Assembly (NCBI GenBank): GCA_051453625.1
Contig: JBOZIK010000001.1
Span: 279,594,763-279,658,762, forward strand
DNA: 64,000 nucleotides
Direction: 5' to 3'
Source: Welwitschia mirabilis
Lineage: Eukaryota > Gnetophyta > Gnetopsida > Welwitschiales
Part shown: positions 35,856-47,449 of the stretch, in pieces
How positions within the stretch are numbered: position 1 is the stretch's first letter
Layout: each line of letters opens with the position of its first letter
Translations under genes and position numbers: made by a program
The notes under the pieces: generated by a model
What the model was told of the DNA's origin: nothing
What the model saw: only the letters and a program-made list of their open reading frames with translations
The model's database searches: none

Positions 35856-37871
35856 TGGGGGTGTTTTCGCCCCTTTCTAGGTGCTTGTTCTTTCCTTAAT
35901 GTGTTTTCGATAGTGGCTTGGGAGCTATTTGCAATACTCTCTGTCATTTCTCATTCTTGAAGGGTTCTATTGCTAGGCCTTTCCTTCATTTGAATTTTTA
36001 CTTTATTGGATTCTTCATCGTGTAGGGATTATTGGGTATCATTCTCATCCACAAGAGGTTGAAATGAGTTCTCCTATTCTGGAACTTTCTTTTTTTTGCT
36101 TTTGTTGAAAAAAATAGTAGTACTTTTTCCAATTTGTTCCTGCTGTTTCTTATGTCGGCTATGTTCTGATTGTGACCAGTCTTCCCATAAAGTACAGGTT
36201 TTCTTTTACTTTTCTTCGATATTGATTAGTCTTTTCTGACATTCTTTGCATAGATGACACAATCTGCCACAATGTAAGCATTTCTTTTTGGGAAAAACAC
36301 ATCTTCCAGAGGGATATCCTAATTTCTCATAGACTGTGCAAGAAATTGGAAGGTTCTCATATGTGACATCTAGATCATAAATTCCCCATTTAGATCTAAA
36401 CTTTATAGATTGGATCTCCTTAGTATCCTCAAGGCTTATTCAAATACAAAATCTAGCTNNNNNNNNNNNNNNNNNNNNNNNNNNNNNNNNNNNNNNNNNN
36501 NNNNNNNNNNNNNNNNNNNNNNNNNNNNNNNNNNNNNNNNNNNNNNNNNNNNNNNNNNNNNNNNNNNNNNNNNNNNNNNNNNNNNNNNNNNNNNNNNNNN
36601 NNNNNNNNNNNNNNNNNNNNNNNNNNNNNNNNNNNNNNNNNNNNNNNNNNNNNNNNNNNNNNNNNNNNNNNNNNNNNNNNNNNNNNNNNNNNNNNNNNNN
36701 NNNNNNNNNNNNNNNNNNNNNNNNNNNNNNNNNNNNNNNNNNNNNNNNNNNNNNNNNNNNNNNNNNNNNNNNNNNNNNNNNNNNNNNNNNNNNNNNNNNN
36801 NNNNNNNNNNNNNNNNNNNNNNNNNNNNNNNNNNNNNNNNNNNNNNNNNNNNNNNNNNNNNNNNNNNNNNNNNNNNNNNNNNNNNNNNNNNNNNNNNNNN
36901 NNNNNNNNNNNNNNNNNNNNNNNNNNNNNNNNNNNNNNNNNNNNNNNNNNNNNNNNNNNNNNNNNNNNNNNNNNNNNNNNNNNNNNNNNNNNNNNNNNNN
37001 NNNNNNNNNNNNNNNNNNNNNNNNNNNNNNNNNNNNNNNNNNNNNNNNNNNNNNNNNNNNNNNNNNNNNNNNNNNNNNNNNNNNNNNNNNNNNNNNNNNN
37101 NNNNNNNNNNNNNNNNNNNNNNNNNNNNNNNNNNNNNNNNNNNNNNNNNNNNNNNNNNNNNNNNNNNNNNNNNNNNNNNNNNNNNNNNNNNNNNNNNNNN
37201 NNNNNNNNNNNNNNNNNNNNNNNNNNNNNNNNNNTCAAATACAGAATCTAGCTAATACTAATCTTGTCTGTTTAATAGTGATACGATCAAGTTTAATTAG
37301 ATATCAAAACTAACCTATCATTCTCCTTAATAGATCTTCATCCTAGAACTCTAAAGTGAACTTGTAGATGCAGATTCAGATCAGGAGTTTATTAAATAGA
37401 TTCGGGTCCAATTGCACCCCCGACATCCATTTAGCTAGGGCAAGGTCTATAACACCAAAAAACCATGGTTCTCTTATGATTATTTCATCTCGATCTTATT
37501 CATTGTCTAGTTGGAATAATACCACCCTTCTAGTATTATAATAACATCAACTTTGCTGACTCCTATCCATTTTAACCCATTCATGGATCTGATTCAACTA
37601 AGATCGAGAACCCGATAAGACAAATTTGCTAATGAGGCTAAATTTAAGCTTCTTCTTTATTTCACTACATGCATCTTCATTGATGTATAATACAAAGGAT
37701 TTTCCTTTCCTGAAGAACTAAGTATTCTCCATATTGGGGCCAAACCCCACAAGAAACACTAGAAATTTGATCAAAATTGTAAAACAAATTATTCTCGTAA
37801 CTTACCTGATGAAAGTTTATCTTATGGCTGAAAATGCCCCCATGCTCTGTGACCAGGAAAACCACCCCCAT
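35850..37871 (-). pseudogene. LINE-C ORF1 (DUF4283-like, CCHC zinc knuckle)
   Basis: The likely start is the ATG at 37871. Around 37.4 kb the frame reads NLFNKLLI, a stop, then ICIYKFTLEF, a stop, then DEDLLRRMIG. This is the FDKLPVWVRLYNLPLEFW...LxRIG block typical of plant L1 ORF1 (DUF4283). It is followed by LVLARFCI, then across the gap SLEDTKEIQSIKF, YENLPISCTVYEKLGY and CLHCGRLCHLCKEC, the knuckle block with substitutions. ORF1 proteins of this type bind LINE RNA. It ends RKGRKHPQ and a stop, just before the ORF2 start. Confidence 0.8.
36459..37234. other. Assembly gap (776 N) inside LINE-C ORF1, probably spurious
   Basis: The 19 bases TCAAATACAAAATCTAGCT before the gap recur after it with one mismatch. 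Merging them keeps the ORF1 frame open in the expected order (ARFCI, one stop, ISLEDTKEIQ). Confidence 0.85.
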
Positions 37872-37985
37872 TGATCTGCAATCCTCCAAGCCTTATGCCC
37901 TCTTGCGCTCTAGATCCACTGAAACCTATTAGAGCCTCAAAACCCTCAAATTAACTTCTATCCTTTCATCTATCATCAAATGTTA

Positions 37986-39598
37986 AATTTTTACTAATTC
38001 ATTTATTTACGATTTGTTTTTATATGTGTGTGAATGGTAGTCTAAATTTTAAGATAATCTAATGCATATATAAAAAAACATAATTATAAATATTTATATT
38101 AACTATGTATTAATTATTATATTTATATCTCTTAAAATCTGAATAAAAATGTATTATTTTTAAATTAATATTTGATTAAGAAGCTACCATCACAAAGATT
38201 TTCCAAATAATACATTCATTAGTTATTGAATTATTAATATCTCATTAAGAATCTTTAATATTATTAAAATAAAAGGATTACCAAGTAATATATTCATTCA
38301 TAACTTCTTCTATAGTGCTTACAAGGACTAATTAAGTTTTTTAAATCTTATCTAAAGTTTCTTATAGGTAAATGTTCCATTTATATTAAGAACTGTGAGG
38401 GAGAAGGTAACAAAAATAGACACACATAATTTTTTTGAGTTTACATATAACCTTGAAAAAGCTTCATAATTCCTAATCCTCAACATTTTTATTTTTCATT
38501 CATCATTTTCTTTCATAAGTAAATGAATTTACTTAATACAAGAATTTTTACTTTGTTGTGATGAAACACTCTTTTTTTCTATAATTGAAATCTAAGGGAG
38601 GTTTTAAGGAATTATGGTAATTTTATTGAAAGCTTAATCAAAGGGAGATATAATCTAAGTGTATTAGATATGAGAAGCTATAAAGATGTATCTAATTACA
38701 AGTAAATAAGAAAGATTTAGTAGCTTACATAATACGCTTATTCATAACTTTTTGCTTAAATTTGTTTCCAAAAATAAGAAATGGTATCATGCAGATGAAA
38801 CAATATCCCAAGTAGATTAAATAAAAAAATTTATTTAAACAATTTTTATATGAGGTAATAATACTTAAAAAAAATAGACATTCATGATGTTGTATATGAA
38901 TTAGGTAATTTATTTATTAATTCTAGAACCTAATATTATATGACACGTTATAATTACATCCATAGAGTTAACAATAATTGTCTTTATTCTTTTTAAGCAT
39001 GAAAAATTTGTCATTTGTATATTAATTACATATGATATTTAAATTATTTTTTTAATAACGCAGAAGGCTTAGGTGGATATACTCCATAAATGAAACTTAA
39101 ATCATAAGAAACTATGACAAAGAAATATAAAATGATTATGTGTTCTTTGTGAACCAACTAGGTGAGTATTAATCATATGTTGAAATTTTAGCAATGACAT
39201 CTTCAACATTAACATTATTAAACTAATTATGAAATTATTATCAATATGGGTTTTTGTAATAATATTTTAAAAATAAATCTTGAGGATAAATGATTTACAT
39301 GTAGTTTATACATTTTATAGTTGTGGTAATTCAAATTCATTTAATGGATTCTCATTTGTAATAATAGAATCTTTAACATAAAAACCTTTAACAGTGAGGT
39401 GATCATCTAAAAAGAATTAAAATTATTTAGTAATCTAGTTAAGAAGAGGTTCATGCTTTATTCATAATTGTTGAAACATCACCTTTTCATGTTAAATACA
39501 AGGCCTTTAAGAGTATAGCAACTAGTTCATATTCCCCTTAAGGTGTAGTTTATGGGACCATTAGGGGACTAGGTCAACTTGTCGAGGACTTAGTATAC
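37986..39598. other. Very AT-rich DNA without recognisable features
   Basis: Both strands were read and no gene or element motif was found. This is the left flank of Ty3/gypsy element 1; the last ~120 bases before it are less AT-rich and may belong to the sequence into which it inserted. Confidence 0.5.
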
Positions 39599-39603
39599 CT
39601 ATG
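39599..39603. other. Target-site duplication CTATG (left), element 1
   Basis: CTATG directly precedes the TG end of the 3' LTR and is repeated at 50238-50242. Confidence 0.9.
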
Positions 39604-40569
39604 TGATGGATGGCTTATAGGATAAAATAAGTATAGAAAGTATTGGAAAAAAATATCAGAAACTATAAAATAATGCTAGAAAAATTTAGAAACTATGCTA
39701 CTGCCAACATGAAATAAGCACATATCATTAGATAAAAATACATCAAAGGCTTACTAAAGAACTAGTTCAGACTTAACCATTTAGTTTAAAATTCATCATC
39801 ACAATAGTCTTATGATGAAGTTACTTGAACTATTTAGGCTATTTATTTAAGCTTGATTACCATGTGTATATATTAAACTAAGGGGGAGTACTGAAAGAAA
39901 TTAAGCATAATAGTGGTTAAACAAAATGCTAAGCAATACTTATTTCTAAGAATTGAAATTATCCAAGTTTATCTTCAGCTACACAAATAGGAAAAAGATT
40001 GAAGTAATATTACTTTTTCAAGTAACAAAATATGTGCATACTGATACTCAAATACTTTTTAGATTTATATTGAAATACTGATCGTTACATAAAGATGAGC
40101 TAATAAACTATGTTCTTCTTTTTAGGTAACACTATAGAATGTAGGAAAATGCTATTGGCACCTTTGTAGGCTAGCTAGAATTTTCTAGCTTGAACTTCTT
40201 GCCTTGCCTATTCCTAGAACCTTTTTTCCAAAAAGATCCCCACCTTTGGTGGTGATCACATTCATATACCCTTGTCAGTTTTATTGTTTCCATTCTTTTC
40301 TCTTAAGGAATAGGTATATGGTTGGGGTTGTTATGCTAATTTGCTACCTTAACCTTCTCTCTCATCTTTATGTAACTTGACATCCTATACCTAAAATGTA
40401 ATAATGAAATATATGCATACTGACCTACTAACATAGTAACTAACTAACTAACCTATTAATTAGTAATGATAAAAATAAATAAAAACATTTTTTTTTATGA
40501 AATATATAATTGAGATAAGGAAAAACACTTCATTAATAAGCAAGATTTACATAAGATTCATTCTCATCA
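39604..40569 (-). repeat. 3' LTR of Ty3/gypsy element 1
   Basis: It is 966 bases with TG...CA ends, preceded on the minus strand by the polypurine tract. It aligns end to end with 49096-50237 once the gap duplication there is removed. Confidence 0.93.
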
Positions 40570-40583
40570 TTTCCCCCAAGCTT
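40570..40583 (-). other. Polypurine tract of Ty3/gypsy element 1
   Basis: The minus strand reads AAGCTTGGGGGAAA immediately before the 3' LTR start TGATGAGAATG. This is a typical gypsy plus-strand primer. Confidence 0.9.
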
Positions 40584-40655
40584 TAATTTTTGTTCGTCTC
40601 TTAACAAATAAAGTATTTACAAGAGATAAATAAAATGGACTCTGGTTAGCAATGT

Positions 40656-40919
40656 TTAAGATATCCCATAGAAGGGTAGATTTCCCAAAGCACGTTCATA
40701 ATATAGGAAACTTAGAAAAGCAAAAGTTGCAGATTCCTGTGCTGTAATTTTAGTTCTTCGCAACTGTCCTTGCTTTTGATATTGAAAATTAGAACTTTGA
40801 ACCTTAATAGTTACATACATGTGGTTATGATTTACTTGGCTTACATTAGTTACTTTATATTCTATAAACCAAAAATTTCTTACACAAAATTCATGAAGTT
40901 CTATAAAAGAATCCTTCAT
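40656..40919 (-). CDS. dsRBD-like ORF just before the 3' LTR of element 1
   Basis: An intact 87-codon frame in the gag-pol sense ends ~70 bases before the polypurine tract. Its first 72 residues follow the double-stranded-RNA-binding-domain plan. Helix 1 is SFIELHEFCVRNFWFIEY; loop and strands are NHNHMYVTIKV at 30-40 (equivalent to the GPxHxxxF...V.V region). A Gly at 51 precedes RRTKITAQESATFAFLSFL at 54-72 (equivalent to GxGxSKKxAKxxAAxxxLxxL). The basic RRxK patch at the start of helix 2, which contacts the RNA major groove, is present. The assignment rests on this pattern only. If right, a retrotransposon encodes its own dsRNA-binding protein, which might act against RNA silencing (inference). 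Confidence 0.45.
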   Translation of the reverse strand: MKDSFIELHEFCVRNFWFIEYKVTNVSQVNHNHMYVTIKVQSSNFQYQKQGQLRRTKITAQESATFAFLSFLYYERALGNLPFYGIS

Positions 40920-41140
40920 TAAGCAGAGTCCTTCTAAAAATATAACCTAGTTACTTCAATTGTTTTTATTTTCTTATCTATTAAAAGATTCCATCTTTCC
41001 AAAAAAAAATTTTCCCCTTAACATTAACTCTATCCAAATCTTTATTAATCTACTCCCTAGAAAGTATCATTTACATTTGTCTAGAGTAGATATTCATTTA
41101 CCCTAATATTTTATGTAGCTTTTTTAGGCAATTCTTTTAT

Positions 41141-41356
41141 TTAAAACTTAGTATAGAACATCTTTCTTCTATGATAGGAATGGTTAGTTTTCTCATAAAG
41201 AGGGTTCGACGAGGACCACTGAGGACCTAGATGAAGACCATCAAATCTGATGTAATGATTATACTTCCTACTCGAAGCTCTCTTTGATTTTCTTCTTAAG
41301 GTTATTCTTGCCTTATTTTTAGGAGCTCTAATCTCAGAAGATGAGGTTTGACTCAA
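41141..41356 (-). CDS. Small basic Ser/Arg-rich ORF in the 3' region of element 1
   Basis: An intact 71-codon frame in the gag-pol sense begins MSQTSSSEIRAPKNKAR and continues RRKSKRASSRK. It is strongly basic, in a form that could be a nuclear-targeting or RNA-binding tail. It lies about 220 bases before the dsRBD-like ORF on the same strand but in a different frame, and both may be pieces of one protein split by an indel. No known domain was recognised, and it may be chance. Confidence 0.35.
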   Translation of the reverse strand: MSQTSSSEIRAPKNKARITLRRKSKRASSRKYNHYIRFDGLHLGPQWSSSNPLYEKTNHSYHRRKMFYTKF

Positions 41357-42977
41357 AATATTTGTGTGAAGTTATCTTATCATAAATTAGAAAGTAAGAG
41401 AAAACATGATAAAGAATAAGAATGTAAAAGAATGACAAATGCAAAAGTTACAAGTATAATTTTGCTTAATATAGGTGAGAACTCATACTTGCAATTCATT
41501 AATTTCACATGATCTAAGAGTAATCATGATCTGAATTGAATCAAAAATAGATCAAGCTAGGAGTTTTTGTACTCTACTAGTGCTAAACAAAATAAAATCT
41601 CATGTTGTTATGGTGTGAGTTTGGAAATTTCACTAAGTTGGAGTTGATGTCATGATGCTAATGTGGTTGAAGCAATGTGGAGTTAACATTATGATTGGGA
41701 TCATTGAGAATGGAAAGAGATCATTATGAATGACTTTAAGTGGAATGATGAGATAATTAGAAGACATATTTAAGTGGTAATTGTCATTTGCAGCACCTGA
41801 TTCGACAAGGATCATCAAGGACTGACAAATTCTTAATAGGGCCCATTAAATCCATTGTAGAGGTAATTAAAAGAGTTCAAAGATAATCAATAATAACTCA
41901 CAAGTTCTTGACAGAGCCCTTCGAATTCTTACTATCATCATAATGAAGGTAGATCTAAATAAATAAGTAGAATCTCATGCTGGAATTATAGAGAGAAGTT
42001 AAGGGGTATCCTCAAGGATGAGACCTTCCTCTTCAAAACATAAGTTCAAAGGATTAAAGTTATCTTAAAATATAGTTTACATATTTGGCTTTAAGTAAAA
42101 TATAGTTTAAATATTTGGCTTTAAGTTGATGTTAGTTAACTTTTATAACTTACATGCTAAGAATCATACTTGAAATTAGATTTGAAGTTTTGACTTCAGA
42201 TTAGTGTTAGTCAATCAAGTGATTCTTTTCTTTTTATCATAGGGTAAGAAAATATTTATATTGGCTTGAAATATAATTCAAAGTTTCGACTTTAATTTGG
42301 TGTCAGCCAAAGAATTTAAGCTTTGAATGGTTGATCTGAAATCTAATCCAAAGTTCTAGCCTTGTGATGGTGTCAATTAGCCAAGTGATATTCCTTATTT
42401 TGATGATTTCAAGGTTTGATTTGCAATGGAATTATACTATAGAAAAACATCACTAATTTTTTTTTCTTTTACTTTCTTGAAAAATAAAAGAAAATCTTTT
42501 CTAGGTTGTTAAATACAACAAAAAAAAGATTCTTTTGATTAAAAGACATCTATAGCTTTTTGGTGATTATTTGATGATGCAACTTATAATTGCAAGATTT
42601 GGTGGATTCTTATAGTGGCATATAGCTTAGGAAATCCAAACTGATCATAAATCAATCTAAAGTCTTGACTTTAGATTAAATCTTGGTCAGTTTGGGATCC
42701 CTTGATTCAAAACTTATTTAAAGATTTATGCTGATACTTGGCATAGTTTTGCTATTTGGTAAAATAGGTATAGCACTTTTATCAAATTTTCACTTTAAAA
42801 ACAAACAAGTGTGCACTAGATAACATAATTGAATTACACTTGTTAGATAGGAGAGTAAGATATGTATTATAAATTATATTTCTTTCATGCTAATCATCCA
42901 TCACTTTCCATCTGAGTTTGAGAATTTCTTTGCTTAGTTACCTTGTACATTTTATCCTCTTTCATCCTTTAATCTTT
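41357..42977. other. Unassigned part of the element 1 accessory region
   Basis: No protein motif was recognised. Short internal repeats occur: AAATATAGTTT with ATATTTGGCTTTAAGT twice at about 42066-42126, and several diverged blocks of the form AAAGTTTTGACTTTAGATT-GGTGTTAGTCA between about 42170 and 42710, which resemble a decayed minisatellite. Confidence 0.45.
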
Positions 42978-43649
42978 ATGGCTTACACTCCTTCTTCTTC
43001 TCCTATTCTTATCCCTGGTATCAAGAAGGTGAAGCATTATTTATTTAGCTTAGATTCTATGCAAATAGATATGTGCATTAGTACTATAAACCCTTAATCA
43101 CCTCAAGTCTCTTTCAAGTCTAAAAATGCAGTTCAGTAGTTTTCATGTGGTAATTACAAATCTACTATTTAGGTTTTAGATGCTTTGAATTCCTTCATCA
43201 TTAAGGCTTATAAGGATCACTTTGGAAGTGGTTTCATTCCTCTAAGATTTGATCCTTTCATTCATTACTTAGTGAGTAAGTATTTGAGGTTGAGAAGTGA
43301 AGAACTACATCAATAGCTCAATTATGGAAAATCAACTTACAACATTTTTTTGGATTAGCTAGTTAAATATATGCAAGTGTTAGAGAAGAAAATCAATTAG
43401 CTTCAGGGAATCAATCCTATCCTGAGCCTTGCTGTATTGAGTTTTGATAAGAAAAATATAAAGAGGATAATATTTTATGCTACACCTTATTAAAACTTTC
43501 TGCTAGCTTAATTAGAGACAATTGATATACTTATTGAATTTCTAAATAAGATGCATCTCTTACCCTCAGGTGAGAATTTTGTAAGGTTAACATCAAAGAC
43601 TAAGCATCCTCCTAGGAGTAATAAGTTTTGTGATTGCTTTAAGAATTGA
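42978..43649 (+). pseudogene. Antisense ORF in the 3' region of element 1
   Basis: On the + strand, opposite to gag-pol, a single frame of 224 codons runs from ATG (MAYTPSSSPILIPGIKKV) to TGA. It is broken only by about nine TAA or TAG codons, each one transition away from a Gln or Trp codon, with no frameshift. Codon-like content is evident (YKDHFGSGFIPLRFDPFI, then VSKYLRLRSEELH). I recognise no domain. Antisense extra ORFs between integrase and 3' LTR are known in some Ty3/gypsy lineages (Tat/Retand type), which fits the position, though the protease here looks Athila-like. Function unknown. Confidence 0.65.
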
Positions 43650-44149
43650 ATTACCTAAGATAGGAGTAGTTTATTTAAGGATTTTTTTTAATTTTTATTT
43701 CTATAGTTAGATGAAATAATTACTTTACTTAATAAAGTTTTTAAGTTTTATTTCAAATAAATTATCTTTTAATATTTTTAATTTATTATGATTTCAAACT
43801 AAACAATTCATTAAATAATTAAGATCATGCAAATTGATTTAAAATTTTGAAGTTTTATCTCAGCTTAAATAGAATTTAATAATTATGCATGTTATTAAAT
43901 TAAAAATATTTCAATCTACATTCCATCATGAACTAGAATAATTTCTTCTCGTTTCCTTTCCTTTTCAATCTCTAGTTATGATAAGGTTCTAGGATCCTAG
44001 TAAATTTTATTCATATTTTTGTTTTGAATGGATTTTCTTAGAATCATAAATTAATATAAAATCTTATATATTAAAATTTATTTTCTTGATTTTGTTATCA
44101 TGGTATATTTTAATTTTCTATTGTATAATTTCTTTATGTAGAAGATAAT
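43650..44149. other. Unassigned part of element 1 between integrase and antisense ORF
   Basis: AT-rich sequence inside the element. No motif was recognised. Confidence 0.4.
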
Positions 44150-45010
44150 CCATTTTGTCTTCATTTAAAATATTCATGTTTTATATCCACTATTTTTAAG
44201 CTATGTCTCCATTACATTTTAATTCTTTAGCTAATTTAAATGTCTTTATTCTAAATTCAATTAGCAAAACAACTCTTTTTTCCATAGACTTATTCATATG
44301 GAGTAAATATTATAGTATGTTTCCAAGTTATTCTATAAGCCAATAAAGCTTTATTTAATTTATTAGTCCAATTAGTTATAATATCATTTATAACTTTTTA
44401 TTCATATTCTACTGAGCTCTCTATTAGTTACTTTAGCTTGACCATTAGATTGGAGGTGATAAGTAGTAGAGTTTGTGATGAATTCTAAACTTGTCAAAAG
44501 TTTCTCAAAAAATTTACTAGTAAAATAAGTTATTTTATTGGATATAAGACTTCAGGTGGCTCTAAACTGGTAAATGATATTTTTAAAGAAAAAGTTAGCT
44601 ATGGTTTGAGAAGAATAACTTGTTACAACCTTAGCCTTACCTCATTTAATAAAGTAATCAACATAGACTAAAATGTATTTCTTTTTAAAATATGAAGAAT
44701 TGATAGATCCAATAAAATATATTCCCCAAACATTAAAAGATTCAATCATATGAATCCATTGTTATGGCATTTCTAACTTTTGGCTAAATGTGCCTTCTCT
44801 TTGACATTTATCACAACCTTGAACATAAGTGTTTGCATCCTTGAATATGATGGACCAATAGCATTCCATATGGAGAACTTTCATTCTTGTTCTCTTTACA
44901 CCATAATGTCCTCCTCCTTCTCCATCATGAGCTTCCTTTAAATTTTTTTTTAGTAAGTTTTCTTCTATGCATTTTGTAATGACATGCTCTTTACATTGTC
45001 TAAATAACAT
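44150..45010 (-). pseudogene. Integrase of Ty3/gypsy element 1
   Basis: An 82-codon open stretch (44762-45010) carries the HHCC zinc-binding domain: EAHDGEGGGHYGVKRTRMKV, then YWSIIFKDANTYVQGCDKCQ and REG...EMP. The catalytic core continues with stops: SFNVWGIYFIGSINSS (equivalent to WGIDFIGP) and KKYILVYVDYFIK. The core Asp of the WGIDF block has become Tyr. Confidence 0.9.
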
Positions 45011-45249
45011 CTTGTCATGTCAAATATAATCTCCAGATTTCATTCACAATCTTTTTCTTTCACAATAAGTCATAAAAGAGGGTAATATTTTACTTATAAG
45101 AAATTTAACAATGTTATCATACCACAGATTTGTGGTTATCTGAAAAATGTACTCATTGGAAAATTCATCTCTTATGTTGATCTGCTCTTCATCTAGAAAC
45201 TCTAACCTTGATAAGTTATTTAATATCACATTTTTTGTTTTTTCTTATC

Positions 45250-46500
45250 AATGATTTTTAAACCAAACTCTTGCATTGATAATATTCATCTCATAATTCT
45301 CAAGTTTGTTTTTTTCTTATTCCCTAAAAATCTAATAGCACTATGGTTAGTATGAACTTTCACTTTGTAACTTAAAATATAATGTTTGAATTTTTTTTCA
45401 ATTCCATTACTACTGCTAGTAATTCTTTCTCTATGGATATACAATTTTGTTGATTTGGTTTGAAGTTTTTACTAATGTAAGAAATGGCATAAGATTTATT
45501 GTTTTCATCTTTCTATTCTTAAACTGCTCCCATAGCATGTTTAGATGCATCTATCATAATGTAGAATGGTCTTATATAATTTGACCCTTATAGAATAGGT
45601 GTTATAAAAATTTTATCTTTTAAGATTTGGTAGGCATCTTGACATTCCTTAGTCCAGTCATATTCCACATCATTTTGTAAAAGATTACTTAAAGATATAG
45701 CAATTTTGCTAAAATTAGATATGAATCTTCTATAATATCTAACATGTCCTAGAAAAGATCTTAACTCTTTGAGTTTAGTTAAGTATGAAATATCTTTTAT
45801 AGATTTAATTTTTTTCATCAATTTTAATCCCCTTTCTAGATATTTGTGTCCTAATACTATGCCTACTATCACCATATTGTGACTTTTTGACTAGCTAAGT
45901 TTAAGGCATTTTTCTTCACATCTTTTCAAAACTTGTTCCAGTCTCTCAAGTGACTATTCAAAATCTTTTCTAAATGTTAAGAATTTATCCATAAAAACTT
46001 TAACTGATCTTTCTATCGTGTCTTAAAAAATACTATTTACTAATCTTTGAAAAGAAGTGGGAGCATTACATAATCTAAGTGATAGTTTTTTATAAGCATA
46101 AGTACATTAATAATAAGCGAAAGTTATTTTGGCTTGGTTATCTAAAGCTATAAAAACCTGATTCTAACTACTATATTCATTTAAGAAGCTATAGTATTGA
46201 TATCCAAATACTCTTTCTAAGAGTTGATCAATAAATGAAAGAGGAAAATGATCTTTATAAGTTGTTGTATTTAACATTCTAAAGTCTATACACACCCTTA
46301 ATTTATTTTCTTTCTTTGGTACAGCTATTATAGGATTAATCCATTCTGAATTAGATATTGAGTAAATGAATCCTACTTTTAAGAGTTTGAAAATTTCTTA
46401 TTTAATTACCTCTTGCATATGTGAATTACACCTTCTCTCTAGTTATTGATTTGGTTTAATAGAAATGTTTGAGTAGATTTGATGTTGGTAGATTTTTGGA
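45250..46500 (-). pseudogene. RT and RNase H of Ty3/gypsy element 1
   Basis: RT blocks in order: WINPIIAVPKKENKLRVCID, FRMLNTTTYKDHFPL, APTSFQRLVNSIF and VKVFMDKFLTF (the VYxDD box, with the second Asp changed to Lys). Then MVIVGIVLGHKYLERGLKL and LRSFLGHVRYYRRFISNFSK (thumb). RNase H follows with FYIMIDASKHAMGAV and SYISKNFKPNQQNCISIEKE. A 95-codon open stretch survives at 45588-45875. The catalytic change at 45.99 kb makes the enzyme inactive. Confidence 0.9.
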
Positions 46501-46971
46501 TCTATTACTTTAATATCTGTATGATCCCAAGTAAAGGCTTCTTTTCTTTTAAGTAATATTATTTTAAGTCTTCTCTTTTAAGAATGAGTTAAATAACTAT
46601 TTATAATCAAAGGTCTATTAGGAGCTACCTCAATATACTCTAGCCCTTCTTTAAGAGGAGGTTTTTCTATTTCTTTGGTTGTTAAATTTTCTTCCTCATA
46701 TTTTTCCTCCTTTTGTTTATTTAACATCAAATTAACTTCTTGTGTTAGGATTTCATTGGTTCTTACTTTCTATGTTTTATACCATTTCTTCAACAACTAC
46801 TACATCAGAAAGTTTGATCTCTTTTTTAAAATATTCAAGACTAATTTCCATTACCCCTCTTTTAGAATAAATAGTAGCATATGCAATAGCCATTCACAAT
46901 ATCCTAAGAATCACTACATGGATATCTCTTTGAGTTTTCATTACTAGTGAATCTATCAAATAAATAAAATC

Positions 46972-47172
46972 TTATAGTTCTATGGATATATCCTTTAGAA
47001 CTCCTTCTAGCATAACTGCTAGGCCATCTGCTAAGTAAACATTTCCTTGGTAAGGTATTAATTTTGATTTTTTTAATTCTTCATAAGTTTCATATGACAT
47101 AACATTAATATGTGCTCCAAGATCTACAAGTGCTTCTATTCTGAGTTTTCCATCCATTTTCACATCTATCAT
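46972..47172 (-). pseudogene. Aspartic protease of Ty3/gypsy element 1
   Basis: An open stretch of 66 codons reads KLRIEALVDLGAHINVMS then YETYEELKKSKL. It aligns with the gypsy protease block ALxDLGASxNLxPxSxxxxL; the catalytic Asp is in DLGA. The DLGA rather than DTGA/DSGA active site is characteristic of Athila-like elements. Gag lies upstream and RT downstream on the same strand. Confidence 0.85.
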
Positions 47173-47449
47173 AGATGTTCTAGGATTACTGCACTTTTCA
47201 TATTGGCTATTTTGAAGAACTTGTGTGGAAGCCCAATAAACTTAATCCTTTTTTACCATCTCAATTTGTTTTTCTTTCTTATTTTCTTTTTTACCTTTCT
47301 ATTTTAAGCACATGCTCTTCATCTGTTTCTAATACACATGTACATCCTTTAATAATTTCAAAAGAGGTATTAATATTTTTGTGTCTTCTAATATCCTTGT
47401 TAAATATTCTATATCTTGTTCAACTTTTGAATGTTCTTTTTTCTTTCTT

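Larger units (their letters stand above)
31230..37985 (-). mobile_element. LINE-C: nearly full-length L1-type LINE
   Basis: On the minus strand the order is a 5' leader (37985-37872), ORF1 (37871-~35850, DUF4283-like domain and CCHC knuckles), ORF2 (from the ATG at 35855: endonuclease, RT, zf-RVT), then an extra coding-like extension ending in a J-domain, and a T-rich tail region to about 31.23 kb. Its GC content is higher than that of its neighbours. It is dead: stops and frameshifts throughout, and the RT catalytic block reads YANN. The 776-N gap inside ORF1 is probably spurious. A clear target-site duplication was not found. Confidence 0.85.

Noticed and set aside
36410-37255. Long open frames across the 776-N gap on both strands
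   Set aside because: Almost entirely N; the real coding frame here is LINE ORF1 on the minus strand.
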